From the NCBI RefSeq assembly GCF_001905505.1, contig NZ_LIPG01000006.1:124001-188000 (forward strand): a stretch of DNA of 64,000 bases. Direction: 5' to 3'. The position numbers and the translations under genes were made by a program. This stretch comes from Streptomyces sp. CB02058 (GTDB lineage Bacteria; Actinomycetota; Actinomycetes; Streptomycetales; Streptomycetaceae). The notes under the pieces are model-generated. The model did no database searches. It saw only the letters and a program-made list of their open reading frames with translations, and had not been told where the DNA came from. Of the stretch, positions 51,682 to 60,521 are shown piece after piece (the stretch's first letter is position 1; each line of letters starts with the position of its first letter).

Positions 51682-54231
51682 ATGCCGCACCCGCACCTGT
51701 GGCCGAGACTCACCGTCCCGGTCATCGCCCTCATGCTCGGCACGCTGGTGGCAGCGCCCACCCGCGCCGACGACGGCGCCCCCGTGGCGGAGCCGACCGA
51801 CTACTCGCTCACCGTCCACCCGGACCGCACGGGCCCTGTGATCAGCGACTCGATGTACGGGGTCTTCTACGAGGACATCAACCACGCGGCCGACGGCGGC
51901 CTCTACGCCGAGCTCGTCCAGAACCGCTCCTTCGAGTACGACCGCGCCGACAACGCCGCGTACTCGCCCATGACCGCGTGGAGCGAGACCTCTGTGGCGG
52001 GCGGCACCGGAAGCGCCGGGACCGTGGACGACGAACAGCGGCTGGGCGAGCGCAACCGGCGCTACCTCCGCCTCGACCTCGAAGGCACGGGGGAGCGCGA
52101 CGGCGGCTTCGGCGTCACCAACTCCGGCTACAACCAGGGCCTGACCCTGCGCAAGGGCGAGCGTTACGACTTCTCCGTCTGGGCCCGCACCGACCGCCCC
52201 TCGACCGCGCTGACCGTCGCCGCCACAGCGGCCGACGGCACCGCGCTCACCGCACCCCTGCGGATCACGGCCCGCGGCGACCGCTGGAAGAAGTACACCG
52301 GCACCCTCACCGCCCGCACCTCCGCGCCGGACGGCCGGCTGACCGTCACGGCGGGCGGCAGCGGCACCGTACGGCTCGACATGATCTCGCTCTTCCCCCG
52401 CGACACCTACAAGGGCCGGGCCAACGGCCTGCGCAAGGACCTCGCGGAGAAGACCGCCGCCCTGAACCCGGGCTTCCTGCGTTTCCCCGGCGGCTGCATC
52501 GTCAACACAGGGAGCCATGAGGCCTACGAGGCGCCGGGCTGGGAGCGGAAGCGCTCGTACCAGTGGAAGGAGACCATCGGGCCCGTCGAGCAGCGCCCCG
52601 TCAACGCCAACTTCTGGGGCTACAACCAGACCTACGGCCTGGGTTACTACGAGTACTTCCAGTTCGCCGAGGACATCGGCGCGACGGCCCTCCCGGTCGT
52701 GCCCGCCCTCGTCACCGGCTGCGGCCAGAACAAGGCGACCGACGACCCCGCCCTGCTGCGCCGGCACATCCAGGACACCCTCGACCTGATCGAGTTCGCC
52801 AACGGCCCGGCCGACTCCACCTGGGGCGCCGCGCGCGCCGCCATGGGGCACCGCGCGCCCTTCGGCCTCACCCACCTCGCGGTCGGCAACGAGGAGAACC
52901 TCCCCGACGAGTTCTTCGCCCGCTTCACCGAATTCCGCGAGGCCATCGCGGCGAAGTACCCGGACATCACCGTCGTCAGCAACTCCGGCCCCGACGACAG
53001 CGGCACGACGTTCGACCGCGCCTGGCAGCTCAACCGCGACGCGGACGTGGCCATGGTCGACGAGCACTACTACAACAGCCCGCAGTGGTTCCTGGAGAAC
53101 AACGGGCGCTACGACACCTACGACCGCCAGGGTCCGAAGGTGTTCCTCGGCGAATACGCCTCCCTCGACAACCGCTTCTCCAACGCGCTCGCCGAAGCCG
53201 CCTTCATGACGGGGCTGGAACGCAACGCCGACGTCGTGAAGCTCGCCTCCTACGCCCCGCTCCTCGCCGACGCGAACGACTCCCAGTGGCGGCCGGACCT
53301 GATCTGGTTCGACAACGAGAAGTCATGGGGATCCGCGAACTACGAGATGCAGAAGCTCTTCATGAACAACGTCGGCGACCGCGTCGTGCCGAGCACCGCC
53401 TCCACGACACCCGCCGCCACCGCCCCGATCACGGGCGCCGTGGGGCTGTCGACCTGGGCGACCAGCGCCGCGTACGACAACGTCCGGGTCACCGGGGAGG
53501 ACGGTGCGCCGCTGCTGAGCGACGACTTCTCCGGCGGCGACGCACAGTGGACGCGGGCGACGGGAACGGGCACCTGGGCCGTCGAGGACGGGGCGTACGT
53601 CCAGAGGGACGAGACCGCCGAGAACACCCTGGTCACGGCGGGGGACCCCGGCTGGCAGAACTACGACCTGCGGGTCGAGGCCACCAAGAAGTCGGGCAAG
53701 GAGGGCTTCCTCGTCGCCTTCGGGGTCAAGGACACCGGCAACACCTACTGGTGGAACCTCGGCGGCTGGGGCAACACCCGCTCCGCCGTGGAGAAGACGG
53801 TCGACGGCGCCAAGCAGACGATGACCGAGGACGCCACCACGATCGAGACGGGACGCACGTACGACATCCACATCCAGGTGCGCGGCCGTCAGGTCACCCT
53901 CTTCCTCGACGGTGAGCAGTGGGGCACCTTCACCGACGACAAGCCGGCCGAACCCTTCCGGCAGGTGGTCACCCGGGACGACGCCACGGGCGAGCTCGTC
54001 GTCAAGGTCGTGAACGCCCAGGCGGCCGACGCCAGGACCCGGATCGACCTGGGCGCGGAACCTGCCTCGTCCCTCGCGCGGCTGACCACCCTCCGAGCGG
54101 CCCCGGACGCGGTGAACACCGCCGACGACCGCCCGGTGGCCCCGAGGAAGTCGACCCTGCGCATCGACGGGGCGCGATTCACCCATACGTTCCCGGCGCA
54201 CTCCGTGACGTTCCTGCGCATCAAGGACTAG
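51682..54231 (+). CDS. secreted GH51 alpha-L-arabinofuranosidase with CBM and inserted beta domain
   Basis: An 849-aa exported enzyme removing arabinose from arabinoxylan or arabinan. Signal peptide residues ~1-28. The GH51 start (SMYGVFYEDINHAADGG) is followed by a CBM4_9-like module (~85-235), then the (beta/alpha)8 core (NPGFLRFPGGCIVNT, GYNQTYGLGYYEYFQF). Acid/base Glu404 is in AVGNEENLP, nucleophile Glu491 in VFLGEYAS. Between about residues 575 and 755 a concanavalin-like beta-sandwich (VTGEDGAPLLSDDFSGGDAQW, YWWNLGGWGNTRSAVEK) interrupts the C-terminal beta domain. ATG 51682 with GGAG 5 nt upstream is preferred over ATG 51664. No GH43-type operator copy is seen upstream. Confidence 0.93.
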   Translation: MPHPHLWPRLTVPVIALMLGTLVAAPTRADDGAPVAEPTDYSLTVHPDRTGPVISDSMYGVFYEDINHAADGGLYAELVQNRSFEYDRADNAAYSPMTAWSETSVAGGTGSAGTVDDEQRLGERNRRYLRLDLEGTGERDGGFGVTNSGYNQGLTLRKGERYDFSVWARTDRPSTALTVAATAADGTALTAPLRITARGDRWKKYTGTLTARTSAPDGRLTVTAGGSGTVRLDMISLFPRDTYKGRANGLRKDLAEKTAALNPGFLRFPGGCIVNTGSHEAYEAPGWERKRSYQWKETIGPVEQRPVNANFWGYNQTYGLGYYEYFQFAEDIGATALPVVPALVTGCGQNKATDDPALLRRHIQDTLDLIEFANGPADSTWGAARAAMGHRAPFGLTHLAVGNEENLPDEFFARFTEFREAIAAKYPDITVVSNSGPDDSGTTFDRAWQLNRDADVAMVDEHYYNSPQWFLENNGRYDTYDRQGPKVFLGEYASLDNRFSNALAEAAFMTGLERNADVVKLASYAPLLADANDSQWRPDLIWFDNEKSWGSANYEMQKLFMNNVGDRVVPSTASTTPAATAPITGAVGLSTWATSAAYDNVRVTGEDGAPLLSDDFSGGDAQWTRATGTGTWAVEDGAYVQRDETAENTLVTAGDPGWQNYDLRVEATKKSGKEGFLVAFGVKDTGNTYWWNLGGWGNTRSAVEKTVDGAKQTMTEDATTIETGRTYDIHIQVRGRQVTLFLDGEQWGTFTDDKPAEPFRQVVTRDDATGELVVKVVNAQAADARTRIDLGAEPASSLARLTTLRAAPDAVNTADDRPVAPRKSTLRIDGARFTHTFPAHSVTFLRIKD

Positions 54232-54371
54232 GCACGGGAGAAGGCGGAGACCTCCGGGCGGGCCGCGCCCGGGGGCTTCGTCCGTCCCCGGCCCGCCCGC
54301 CGGGGCCGGCGGGTCACCCGGGCGCGGGCCCGCCGGTGGAACGCCTGGCCGGCCGAGGGTCCCGGAAACGC

Positions 54372-54400
54372 GAAAACCCCCAGGTGACCTGGGGGTTTTC
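54372..54400. terminator. bidirectional intrinsic terminator
   Basis: Perfect 14-bp arms GAAAACCCCCAGGT / ACCTGGGGGTTTTC with a 1-nt centre (5-nt loop in practice), followed by T-runs on either strand. It ends the GH51 gene and the convergent tRNA. Confidence 0.9.
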
Positions 54401-54405
54401 CGCTG

Positions 54406-54490
54406 TGTCCGAGGGGGGACTTGAACCCCCACGCCCGATAAAGGGCACTAGCACCTCAAGCTAGCGCGTCTGCCATTCCGCCACCCGGAC
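54406..54490 (-). tRNA. tRNA-Leu (anticodon GAG)
   Basis: 85-nt class II tRNA. Acceptor arms GTCCGGG and CTCGGAC pair; the D-arm GGCGGAATGGCAGACGC, anticodon stem CTAGC/GCTAG around loop TTGAGGT (anticodon GAG), a long variable arm, and the T-arm GGGGG-TTCAAGT-CCCCC are all present. CCA is not encoded. It reads CUC and CUU, the abundant Leu codons of a GC-rich genome after CUG. Confidence 0.97.
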
Positions 54491-54671
54491 CGGGTGTGTC
54501 TTCCGGGCGGTGCCCGTTCCGACGTGGAAAACCATAGCAAACATTCGGGGGTGCTCGATCACGCCCCCGGGCATGTGAAAGGCGCATGACGGTGGCCGGG
54601 CGGCCTTGGGTGTGCGGGGCGGGCGCGGGAGGATGAGGGGGAGTACCACCGCGACAGTGGAAGGAAGCAGC

Positions 54672-56006
54672 GTGAGCGAGAGCAACACGGCCCCGGCCGG
54701 CATCGGCAAGTCCGCCGAGAGTGAGGTCGTGGACCTCTGTCGTGACCTGATCCGTATCGACACCAGCAACTACGGCGACCACTCCGGCCCCGGGGAGCGT
54801 GCCGCGGCCGAGTACATCGCCGAGAAGCTCGCCGAGGTCGGTCTGGAACCGAAGATCTTCGAGTCCCACAAGGGCCGCGCCTCGACCGTGGCCAGGATCG
54901 AGGGCGAGGACCCCTCCAGGCCCGCGCTGCTGATCCACGGGCACACCGACGTCGTGCCCGCCAACGCGGCGGACTGGACCCACGACCCGTTCTCCGGGGA
55001 GATCGCGGACGGCTGCGTCTGGGGCCGCGGCGCGGTCGACATGAAGGACATGGACGCGATGACCCTCGCGGTCGTACGCGACCGGATGCGCACCGGCCGC
55101 AAGCCCCCGCGCGACATCGTCCTGGCCTTCCTCGCCGACGAGGAGGCGGGCGGCACGTACGGCGCTCGCCACCTCGTCGACAACCACAGGGACCTCTTCG
55201 ACGGCGTGACCGAGGCGATCGGCGAGGTCGGCGGCTTCTCCTTCACCGTCAACGAGAACCTGCGCCTCTACCTGGTGGAGACCGCGGAGAAGGGCATGCA
55301 CTGGATGCGGCTCACAGTGGACGGCACCGCCGGGCACGGCTCGATGACCAACACCGACAACGCGATCACCGAGCTCTGTGAGGCCGTCGGGCGGCTCGGG
55401 CGCCACAAGTGGCCGGTCAGGGTGACCAAGACCGTACGGTCCTTCCTCGACGAGCTCTCCGACGCGCTCGGCACGGAGCTCGACCCCGAGGACATGGAGG
55501 CGACGCTCGCCAAGCTCGGCGGGATCGCCAAGATGATCGGCGCGACCCTGCGCAACTCCGCGGCGCCCACCATGCTCGGTGCCGGTTACAAGGTCAACGT
55601 GATCCCCGGGCAGGCCACCGCCCACGTCGACGGCCGCTTCCTGCCCGGCTTCGAGGACGAGTTCCTGGCCGACCTCGACCGCATCCTCGGCCCGAAGGTG
55701 AGGCGCGAGGACGTCCATGGCGACAAGGCCCTGGAGACCAGCTTCGACGGCTCCCTCGTCGACGCCATGCAGCTCGCGCTGAAGGCCGAGGACCCGATCG
55801 CGCGCGCGGTGCCCTACATGCTCTCCGGCGGCACCGACGCGAAGTCCTTCGACGACCTCGGCATCCGCTGCTTCGGTTTCGCCCCTCTGAAGCTCCCGCC
55901 GGAGCTGGACTTCGCCGGCATGTTCCACGGGGTGGACGAGCGGGTTCCGGTGGAGGGCCTGACCTTCGGGGCCCGGGTGCTCGACCGGTTCATCGATCAC
56001 TCCTGA
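54672..56006 (+). CDS. M20/M25/M40 family metallohydrolase
   Basis: A 444-aa di-zinc peptidase/amidohydrolase. Metal ligands are His in LLIHGHTDVVPA, Asp in WGRGAVDMKDM, Glu-Glu in LADEEAGGTYGAR, and His in the dimerisation/lid region GTAGHGSM and near the C-terminus (MLSGGTDAKSF, MFHGVDERVPVEGLTF). The family includes succinyl-diaminopimelate desuccinylase and carboxypeptidases; here the substrate is open, since the genuine dapE is usually elsewhere. GTG start with GGAAGGAAG upstream. Confidence 0.92.
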   Translation: MSESNTAPAGIGKSAESEVVDLCRDLIRIDTSNYGDHSGPGERAAAEYIAEKLAEVGLEPKIFESHKGRASTVARIEGEDPSRPALLIHGHTDVVPANAADWTHDPFSGEIADGCVWGRGAVDMKDMDAMTLAVVRDRMRTGRKPPRDIVLAFLADEEAGGTYGARHLVDNHRDLFDGVTEAIGEVGGFSFTVNENLRLYLVETAEKGMHWMRLTVDGTAGHGSMTNTDNAITELCEAVGRLGRHKWPVRVTKTVRSFLDELSDALGTELDPEDMEATLAKLGGIAKMIGATLRNSAAPTMLGAGYKVNVIPGQATAHVDGRFLPGFEDEFLADLDRILGPKVRREDVHGDKALETSFDGSLVDAMQLALKAEDPIARAVPYMLSGGTDAKSFDDLGIRCFGFAPLKLPPELDFAGMFHGVDERVPVEGLTFGARVLDRFIDHS

Positions 56007-56110
56007 CGTCGCCCGCGCGACCGGATTCGCCCGCCTGTACGCACCTCACCGGAAAGGGTGAAAGAGATCGTCCGCTCGTAGCCCCCTCACCACCTCCTCG
56101 TTACACGTGA

Positions 56111-56133
56111 TGCGGTCCGCGGCTGGGACCGCA
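56111..56133 (+). promoter_or_regulatory. hairpin in the chpH leader
   Basis: TGCGGTCC (56111-56118) pairs perfectly with GGACCGCA (56126-56133); 7-nt loop. It ends 11 nt before the AGGAGG ribosome site. Confidence 0.5.
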
Positions 56134-56154
56134 CTTGTCAACACAGGAGGAATA

Positions 56155-56388
56155 ATGATCAAGAAGGTCGTCGCAATCGCGGCTGCTACCGGTGGTCTCG
56201 TGCTCGCGGGTGCGGGTATGGCTTCCGCCGACGCCGGTGCCCAGGGTGCCGCCATCGGCAGCCCCGGCGTGCTCTCGGGCAACGTCATCCAGGTTCCGGT
56301 CCACGTTCCGGTGAACGTGTGCGGCAACACCATCTCCGTGATCGGGCTGCTGAACCCCGCCTTCGGCAACACCTGCGTCAACGCGTGA
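56155..56388 (+). CDS. chpH: short chaplin ChpH
   Basis: A 77-aa secreted surface-active protein that assembles amyloid-like fibrils on aerial hyphae. Signal peptide residues 1-26 (KKVVAIAAATGGLVLAGAG, cleavage near ASADA). The chaplin domain is PGVLSGNVIQVPVHVPVNVCGNTISVIGLL (quoted in part) with the two cysteines of short chaplins at Cys58-like and Cys74-like positions forming a disulfide (VNVCGN, NTCVNA). It resembles S. coelicolor ChpH. AGGAGG precedes the ATG. A 14-bp terminator separates it from chpC downstream; chpC and chpH are also adjacent in S. coelicolor. Confidence 0.97.
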   Translation: MIKKVVAIAAATGGLVLAGAGMASADAGAQGAAIGSPGVLSGNVIQVPVHVPVNVCGNTISVIGLLNPAFGNTCVNA

Positions 56389-56423
56389 CGATGCGCGTCA
56401 ACCCGTGAGGGTTTGAGTCCGGT

Positions 56424-56458
56424 CGGCCCCGGAGTGCGCGCCATGCACTCCGGGGCCG
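56424..56458 (+). terminator. 14-bp hairpin after chpH
   Basis: CGGCCCCGGAGTGC and GCACTCCGGGGCCG, perfect, 7-nt loop. Confidence 0.85.
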
Positions 56459-56527
56459 CTGGGCATTCGGCCCCGCGCACGGCTGTGCCCGGGGCATTTC
56501 GGTAGGCAGAAGGCAGGAAAGCAACCT

Positions 56528-57271
56528 ATGCGACAGGTCACACGTAAAGGCCTGATCACCATGGCAGCGGCGGGCGGAGTGCTCGCGCTCGGTGGTGGCT
56601 ACGCACACGCCGACGCGGGAGCGTCCTCAGGTGCGTCGAACTCACCGGGAGTGCTCTCGGGGAACTCGATCCAGGTCCCGATCGACGTTCCCGTCAACGT
56701 CTGCGGCAACTCCGTGGACGTCGGCGGTCTGCTCAATCCCGCGAGCGGGAACGAGTGCGGAAACGGCTCCTCGGGCTCCGGCCACACGTCCACCTCGGAC
56801 GGCGGCGCCGCCGGGCACCACTCCGGCAGCCAGGCGTCCGGCCACCAGGGCGGGCGCGACGGCGGTGAGGGAACAGGCAGGCACCGGGCCCCCGGCACCT
56901 CGGCACAGGCGGAGACGACCGGTTCGCCCGGCATCCTCTCCGGCAACCAGGTGCAGGCGCCGGTGGAGATCCCGGTCAACGTCTGCGGCAACAGCGTCTC
57001 CGTCGTCGGACTGCTCAACCCGGTCTTCGGCAACGACTGCGAGAACGGCGACGAGGCGGCCCCACCCCCCGTCGTCCCGCAGACGCCGCACACCCCGGAG
57101 ACCCCGGTCACGCCGGAATCCCCCCATGCTCCCGAGACCCAGCTCGTACCGGGCGAGCAGCTCGCGCAGACCGGTGCGGGCGGGCTCGGCCTGCTGATCC
57201 CGGCGAGCGCGGGCATGCTGCTCGCCGGCGCGGGCACGGTCCTGTACCGGCGGTCGCGCAGCGCCGCGTAA
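56528..57271 (+). CDS. chpC: long chaplin ChpC with sortase signal
   Basis: A 247-aa cell-wall-anchored chaplin. Signal peptide residues ~1-28. Two chaplin domains: the first from SNSPGVLSGNSIQVP to NPASGNECGN, the second from GSPGILSGNQVQAP to NPVFGNDCEN, each with two cysteines. They are joined by a ~55-residue Gly/Ser/His spacer. A Pro-rich stretch leads to the sorting signal LAQTG, then a hydrophobic helix and the basic end YRRSRSAA. It should be attached to peptidoglycan by sortase and seed ChpH fibrils. The N-terminal Pro/Glu repeat ETPVTPESP tail is variable in length between species. Confidence 0.96.
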   Translation: MRQVTRKGLITMAAAGGVLALGGGYAHADAGASSGASNSPGVLSGNSIQVPIDVPVNVCGNSVDVGGLLNPASGNECGNGSSGSGHTSTSDGGAAGHHSGSQASGHQGGRDGGEGTGRHRAPGTSAQAETTGSPGILSGNQVQAPVEIPVNVCGNSVSVVGLLNPVFGNDCENGDEAAPPPVVPQTPHTPETPVTPESPHAPETQLVPGEQLAQTGAGGLGLLIPASAGMLLAGAGTVLYRRSRSAA

Positions 57272-57294
57272 CGGCATCACGACCCGGTGCGACG

Positions 57295-57322
57295 AGCGGG
57301 TTCCGCGCACGCGGAACCCGCT
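57295..57322. terminator. 12-bp hairpin between convergent genes
   Basis: AGCGGGTTCCGC and GCGGAACCCGCT around a 4-nt loop. Confidence 0.75.
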
Positions 57323-57327
57323 TCGTG

Positions 57328-57516
57328 CTACCAGGTGGCCCGGAGCTGGCGGATGATGCGGCGGCGCAGCCGCACCCGGCGGCTGCCGTCGAGGCGCAGC
57401 GTCAGCCGGTCCAACTCCCAGTGCCCGTACTCGGCATGGTCGGTCAGCAGTCGGGTCGCCTCCTTGCGGGACACCCCGCGCGGCACGTACACGTCGATAA
57501 ATTCGTATTCCGGCAT
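57328..57516 (-). CDS. DUF5703 family small protein
   Basis: A 62-aa protein, MPEYEFIDVYVPRGVSR at the start, with a strongly basic C-terminus (RRVRLRRRIIRQLRATW). It matches the small actinobacterial DUF5703 family next to chpC and is common in Streptomyces. Function unknown; the C-terminus could bind nucleic acid or membranes. Confidence 0.75.
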   Translation of the reverse strand: MPEYEFIDVYVPRGVSRKEATRLLTDHAEYGHWELDRLTLRLDGSRRVRLRRRIIRQLRATW

Positions 57517-57563
57517 CGCATCTATTGTGCGGGCAGACCCCCGGTACGGATAGCGTCTGTCCC

Positions 57564-58235
57564 ATGTCTGATGCTGCGCAGCCCACCGCTGCCGAGGTAC
57601 GCGCCGCCGCCGATGCAGTCAAAACCGCGCTCGACCGCCACCTCGAGGCCGTCGAACGCCGTACAGGAGACGACGACCCCGCCGTCTACGACGCGTTCAA
57701 CGCACTGGCCGCCGCGGCCGAGGTCTACGACGAACTGCTCTACGACCGTTACGACGAGGTCACCCCCTTCGAGATCCCTGGCGCCGAGGACTCCCTCCCG
57801 CCCTACGCGGGCCCGGAGGAGCCGCACGCCCTCAGTGTCCTGATCAGGCGCGACTACGCGGTGGCCGAGCCGGAGCGGCTGATCGCCCAGGCGCAACGGC
57901 TCGCCGACCTCGACCCGGACGCCCAGGACGCCGCCCCGGTCACGGTCGCGGGTGCCGGGGTGCACGCCGCGATCGGTGTGCTGTTCGGCGAGTACGAGGC
58001 GGACGAAATCGCCTCCCGGCACAAGGAGTTCGGCCTGGAGGAGGGCGATTCCACCCTCTGGGTCTCCGCCCTGGAGGACCTTCCCGAGCCGGGGGAGTGG
58101 CTCGGGGCGCCCTTCGAGGACGCCGACCCCGCGCTGGTGGTCTGCCGCTTCGACGTCAGCGCCGTCTTCGACGAGGACGACGAGCTGGACGGCGACCGGC
58201 AGGAACGGCCCGGCATCCTCCCGGGCCGTCCCTGA
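57564..58235 (+). CDS. conserved hypothetical actinobacterial protein
   Basis: A 223-aa acidic protein I cannot name. The start TAGCGT (57551-57556) lies 7 nt before the ATG, so the transcript is leaderless or nearly so. Repeated features: N-terminal helix AAADAVKTALDRHLEAVERR, middle YEVYDELLYDRYDE, a segment LSVLIRRDYAVAEPERLI, and the acidic end DEDDELDGDRQ. It has a stop 3 nt from the convergent helicase-like gene. No domain was recognised. Confidence 0.65.
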   Translation: MSDAAQPTAAEVRAAADAVKTALDRHLEAVERRTGDDDPAVYDAFNALAAAAEVYDELLYDRYDEVTPFEIPGAEDSLPPYAGPEEPHALSVLIRRDYAVAEPERLIAQAQRLADLDPDAQDAAPVTVAGAGVHAAIGVLFGEYEADEIASRHKEFGLEEGDSTLWVSALEDLPEPGEWLGAPFEDADPALVVCRFDVSAVFDEDDELDGDRQERPGILPGRP

Positions 58236-58238
58236 CCG

Positions 58239-60521
58239 CTACGAGGCGTCCGGCGTCGGCAGCGCCTCCAGCAGGGGGCGCAGCCGGGTCGTGCGCTCCT
58301 GGGCCGGGACCTCGGCCACCGCGCGCGGCAGGGCCTGGTCCACGCCGTGCACCACGGACAGGTGCCGTTCCCCACGGCTGAACGCGGTGTACACCCAGGG
58401 CCTGCTGAGCCCCTGAGCCGCGTCGCCCGGCAGGACGACGACGGCGGCGGGCCAGCGGATCCCGGCCGCCTGATGGGCGCTGAGCGCCCAGCTGTGGCGT
58501 ACGGAGGACTCCACGCGGTCCGGCGGTACGACGACGGGGGTGCCACCGCAGTCCAGATGGAGGCCCTCGGCGTCGGCCGAGACCACCGAGCCGGGCACCG
58601 CCCTGCCCGGCGCGGGCACGTGGACCACGCGGTCCCCGGGGTCGAAGCCGCCGAACCGGCCCGGCCCCGGATTGAGCCGCTGCTTGAGCGCGGTGTTCAG
58701 CGCCCTCGTGCCCGCCGAGCCGCCGTGGCCGACGGTGATCACCTGAGTGTCGGCCGAGGGCACGCCGATGGCGCGCGGCACCGAGTCGGCCACCAGCTGG
58801 ACCGTGCGGTGGACCGCCTCCCCCGCGTCACGCACGGGCACGATCACCACTTCCTTGCCCGGCGCCTCGACCTGGGCCAGCTCGCCGATGCCGATGCCCG
58901 AGACCAGTTCGCCGATCGGTCCGGGATCGGGCGTGCGCGAGACCACGTGAGGACAGGCGCGTGCCGCGATCACGTCCGCGAACACCCGCCCCGCACCGGC
59001 GGATCCGAGCACCCCCGGATCACCGCTCAGCACCAGCCGGGTCCCGTCCGCGAGGGACTCCACCAGCATCGCGGCCGTCTCCACGTCGAGCTGAGGGGCG
59101 TCCAGCACGACCAGCAGGTCGAGCGCGAACGCGCCGTCCGCGTCCCGGCCGTGCCCGCTCTCGCCGGAGAGCAGGGCGGACAGGGTGGCGGCGGACCGGG
59201 GATCGCCGACGGCGTCCGCAAGCCGGCGCAGCCCGTCGGTGCTGTGCGTGGTGCCGAGGGCCCGCAGCCCGAGCCCGTGCGCCGCGGTGATCAGGGCGGC
59301 GGGCTCGGCCCGGGCGCTCTCGCCGCCGCTGTGGACGACGAGGCCCGCGGTGGCGGCCGTCCGGATCAGCTCGGCCGCCGAGGGCGAGGAGGCGGCGGCA
59401 GCCGCGTCGGCCCAGTCGCCGCCCTTCTCGCAGGAGTTGACCAGCCGGGCCAGGCCGTCGGCCAGGCTCTCCTCGGCCAGGGCGTAACGGTCGAGCCCGA
59501 GCAGCACCTGCACCGGCTCCTCGTCGCCCCCCGTCCCCTCCTCGTCGCCCTCGGGGTGCTCGGCGGACTCCTCCGCGGCTTCCGGCTCCCCGGTGGCGTC
59601 CACGCCTTCCTGGAAGACCAGCACGACGCCCTCCGCTACGGCGTTCTCGACGGCCGCCCCGGGATCGGTCACCGCGAACCCGGCCAGGCCCTCGCGCACC
59701 GCGTCCGCGTCCAGCGCGGTGTGACCACGCAGCGCGGCCCGCTCCAGAAGCCAGGCCACGAGAGCAGCCGTACGCCGCTCGTCGTCGGGGCCGCACTCCG
59801 CGCCCAGCAGCGCCCGCGCGAAGCCGTCCGCCTGTTCCGGCCGGACGCCCGGCACGGACAGCAGCTGCCAGGGGTCCTGTCGCAGGAGGTCCGCGGCCTG
59901 CTCGCCCAGCGTCGCGGCGGCCGGGCCCGCCAGGGCCTCGGGAGCCCCGCCCTGGGCGAGCACCGACGCGACCGATGCCGCCGCCTCGGGGGAGGCCACC
60001 CGCGCGGCGGGCCGCTCCGGGACGTGCGACGGACGCACGGGCTCGGGCGTGGGAGCCGTGCGGCGGGGTGCGGGCGCGGACCCGGGGGAGTCGAAGAAGG
60101 CGGCGCCGGACTTCTCCCCGCTCTCCACGGCCCGTACGGCCGCGAGCAGGTCGGCGGCCGGGCCGCTCAGCTTCGTGCCGGCCTCGATGGGCCCGTCCTT
60201 CTCGGCCTTGCGCTGCTCGATGCGCCGGCGCAGCTCGCGCTGTGCGGCCAGCTCCGCCTCGGCCTCCGACAGCCCGGCCGCGCCGGGAGTTTGCTCCGCG
60301 TCCCCCGTGCTCCCGTCGGTCTCCTCGGTCTCCTCGGTCCCCTCCGGGGTCGCCGCACCCGCCTCGTCGGCGTCCTCGGACGCACCGGCCGGGTCCGCGT
60401 CCGGCGCACCGGCCGCGTCCGCCGTGCCGGGCGTGCCGGCGGCCCCGGGGCCCGCGTCCTCGCGGTCCTCGTCGTTCTCGGCCGCGGGGTCCGGGGTCTC
60501 TCCCCGGGGATGCGCAGTCAC
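58239..60521 (-). CDS. RecD2-like helicase fold protein with degenerate ATPase motifs
   Basis: A 760-aa protein. Residues ~1-200 are acidic and Ala/Pro-rich; a helix-hairpin-helix (LLSVPGVRPEQADGF) follows at ~218-232. The rest aligns with the RecD2 helicase layout: where Walker A (GGPGTGKT) is expected the sequence is HSGGESARAEPAAL. Walker B (VDEA) reads LDLLVVLDAPQLD; motif III-like RLVLSGDPGVLGSAGAGRV, and the C-terminal motifs SWALSAHQAAGIRWPAAVVV and YTAFSRGERHLSVVHG are retained. It cannot hydrolyse ATP in the usual way. GTG start overlapping the aldo/keto reductase stop. A scaffold or DNA-binding role is guessed. Confidence 0.78.
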   Translation of the reverse strand: MTAHPRGETPDPAAENDEDREDAGPGAAGTPGTADAAGAPDADPAGASEDADEAGAATPEGTEETEETDGSTGDAEQTPGAAGLSEAEAELAAQRELRRRIEQRKAEKDGPIEAGTKLSGPAADLLAAVRAVESGEKSGAAFFDSPGSAPAPRRTAPTPEPVRPSHVPERPAARVASPEAAASVASVLAQGGAPEALAGPAAATLGEQAADLLRQDPWQLLSVPGVRPEQADGFARALLGAECGPDDERRTAALVAWLLERAALRGHTALDADAVREGLAGFAVTDPGAAVENAVAEGVVLVFQEGVDATGEPEAAEESAEHPEGDEEGTGGDEEPVQVLLGLDRYALAEESLADGLARLVNSCEKGGDWADAAAAASSPSAAELIRTAATAGLVVHSGGESARAEPAALITAAHGLGLRALGTTHSTDGLRRLADAVGDPRSAATLSALLSGESGHGRDADGAFALDLLVVLDAPQLDVETAAMLVESLADGTRLVLSGDPGVLGSAGAGRVFADVIAARACPHVVSRTPDPGPIGELVSGIGIGELAQVEAPGKEVVIVPVRDAGEAVHRTVQLVADSVPRAIGVPSADTQVITVGHGGSAGTRALNTALKQRLNPGPGRFGGFDPGDRVVHVPAPGRAVPGSVVSADAEGLHLDCGGTPVVVPPDRVESSVRHSWALSAHQAAGIRWPAAVVVLPGDAAQGLSRPWVYTAFSRGERHLSVVHGVDQALPRAVAEVPAQERTTRLRPLLEALPTPDAS

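Noticed and set aside
54440..54475. CTAGC/GCTAG dyad resembling the 7151-type operator
   Set aside because: It is the anticodon stem of tRNA-Leu(GAG).
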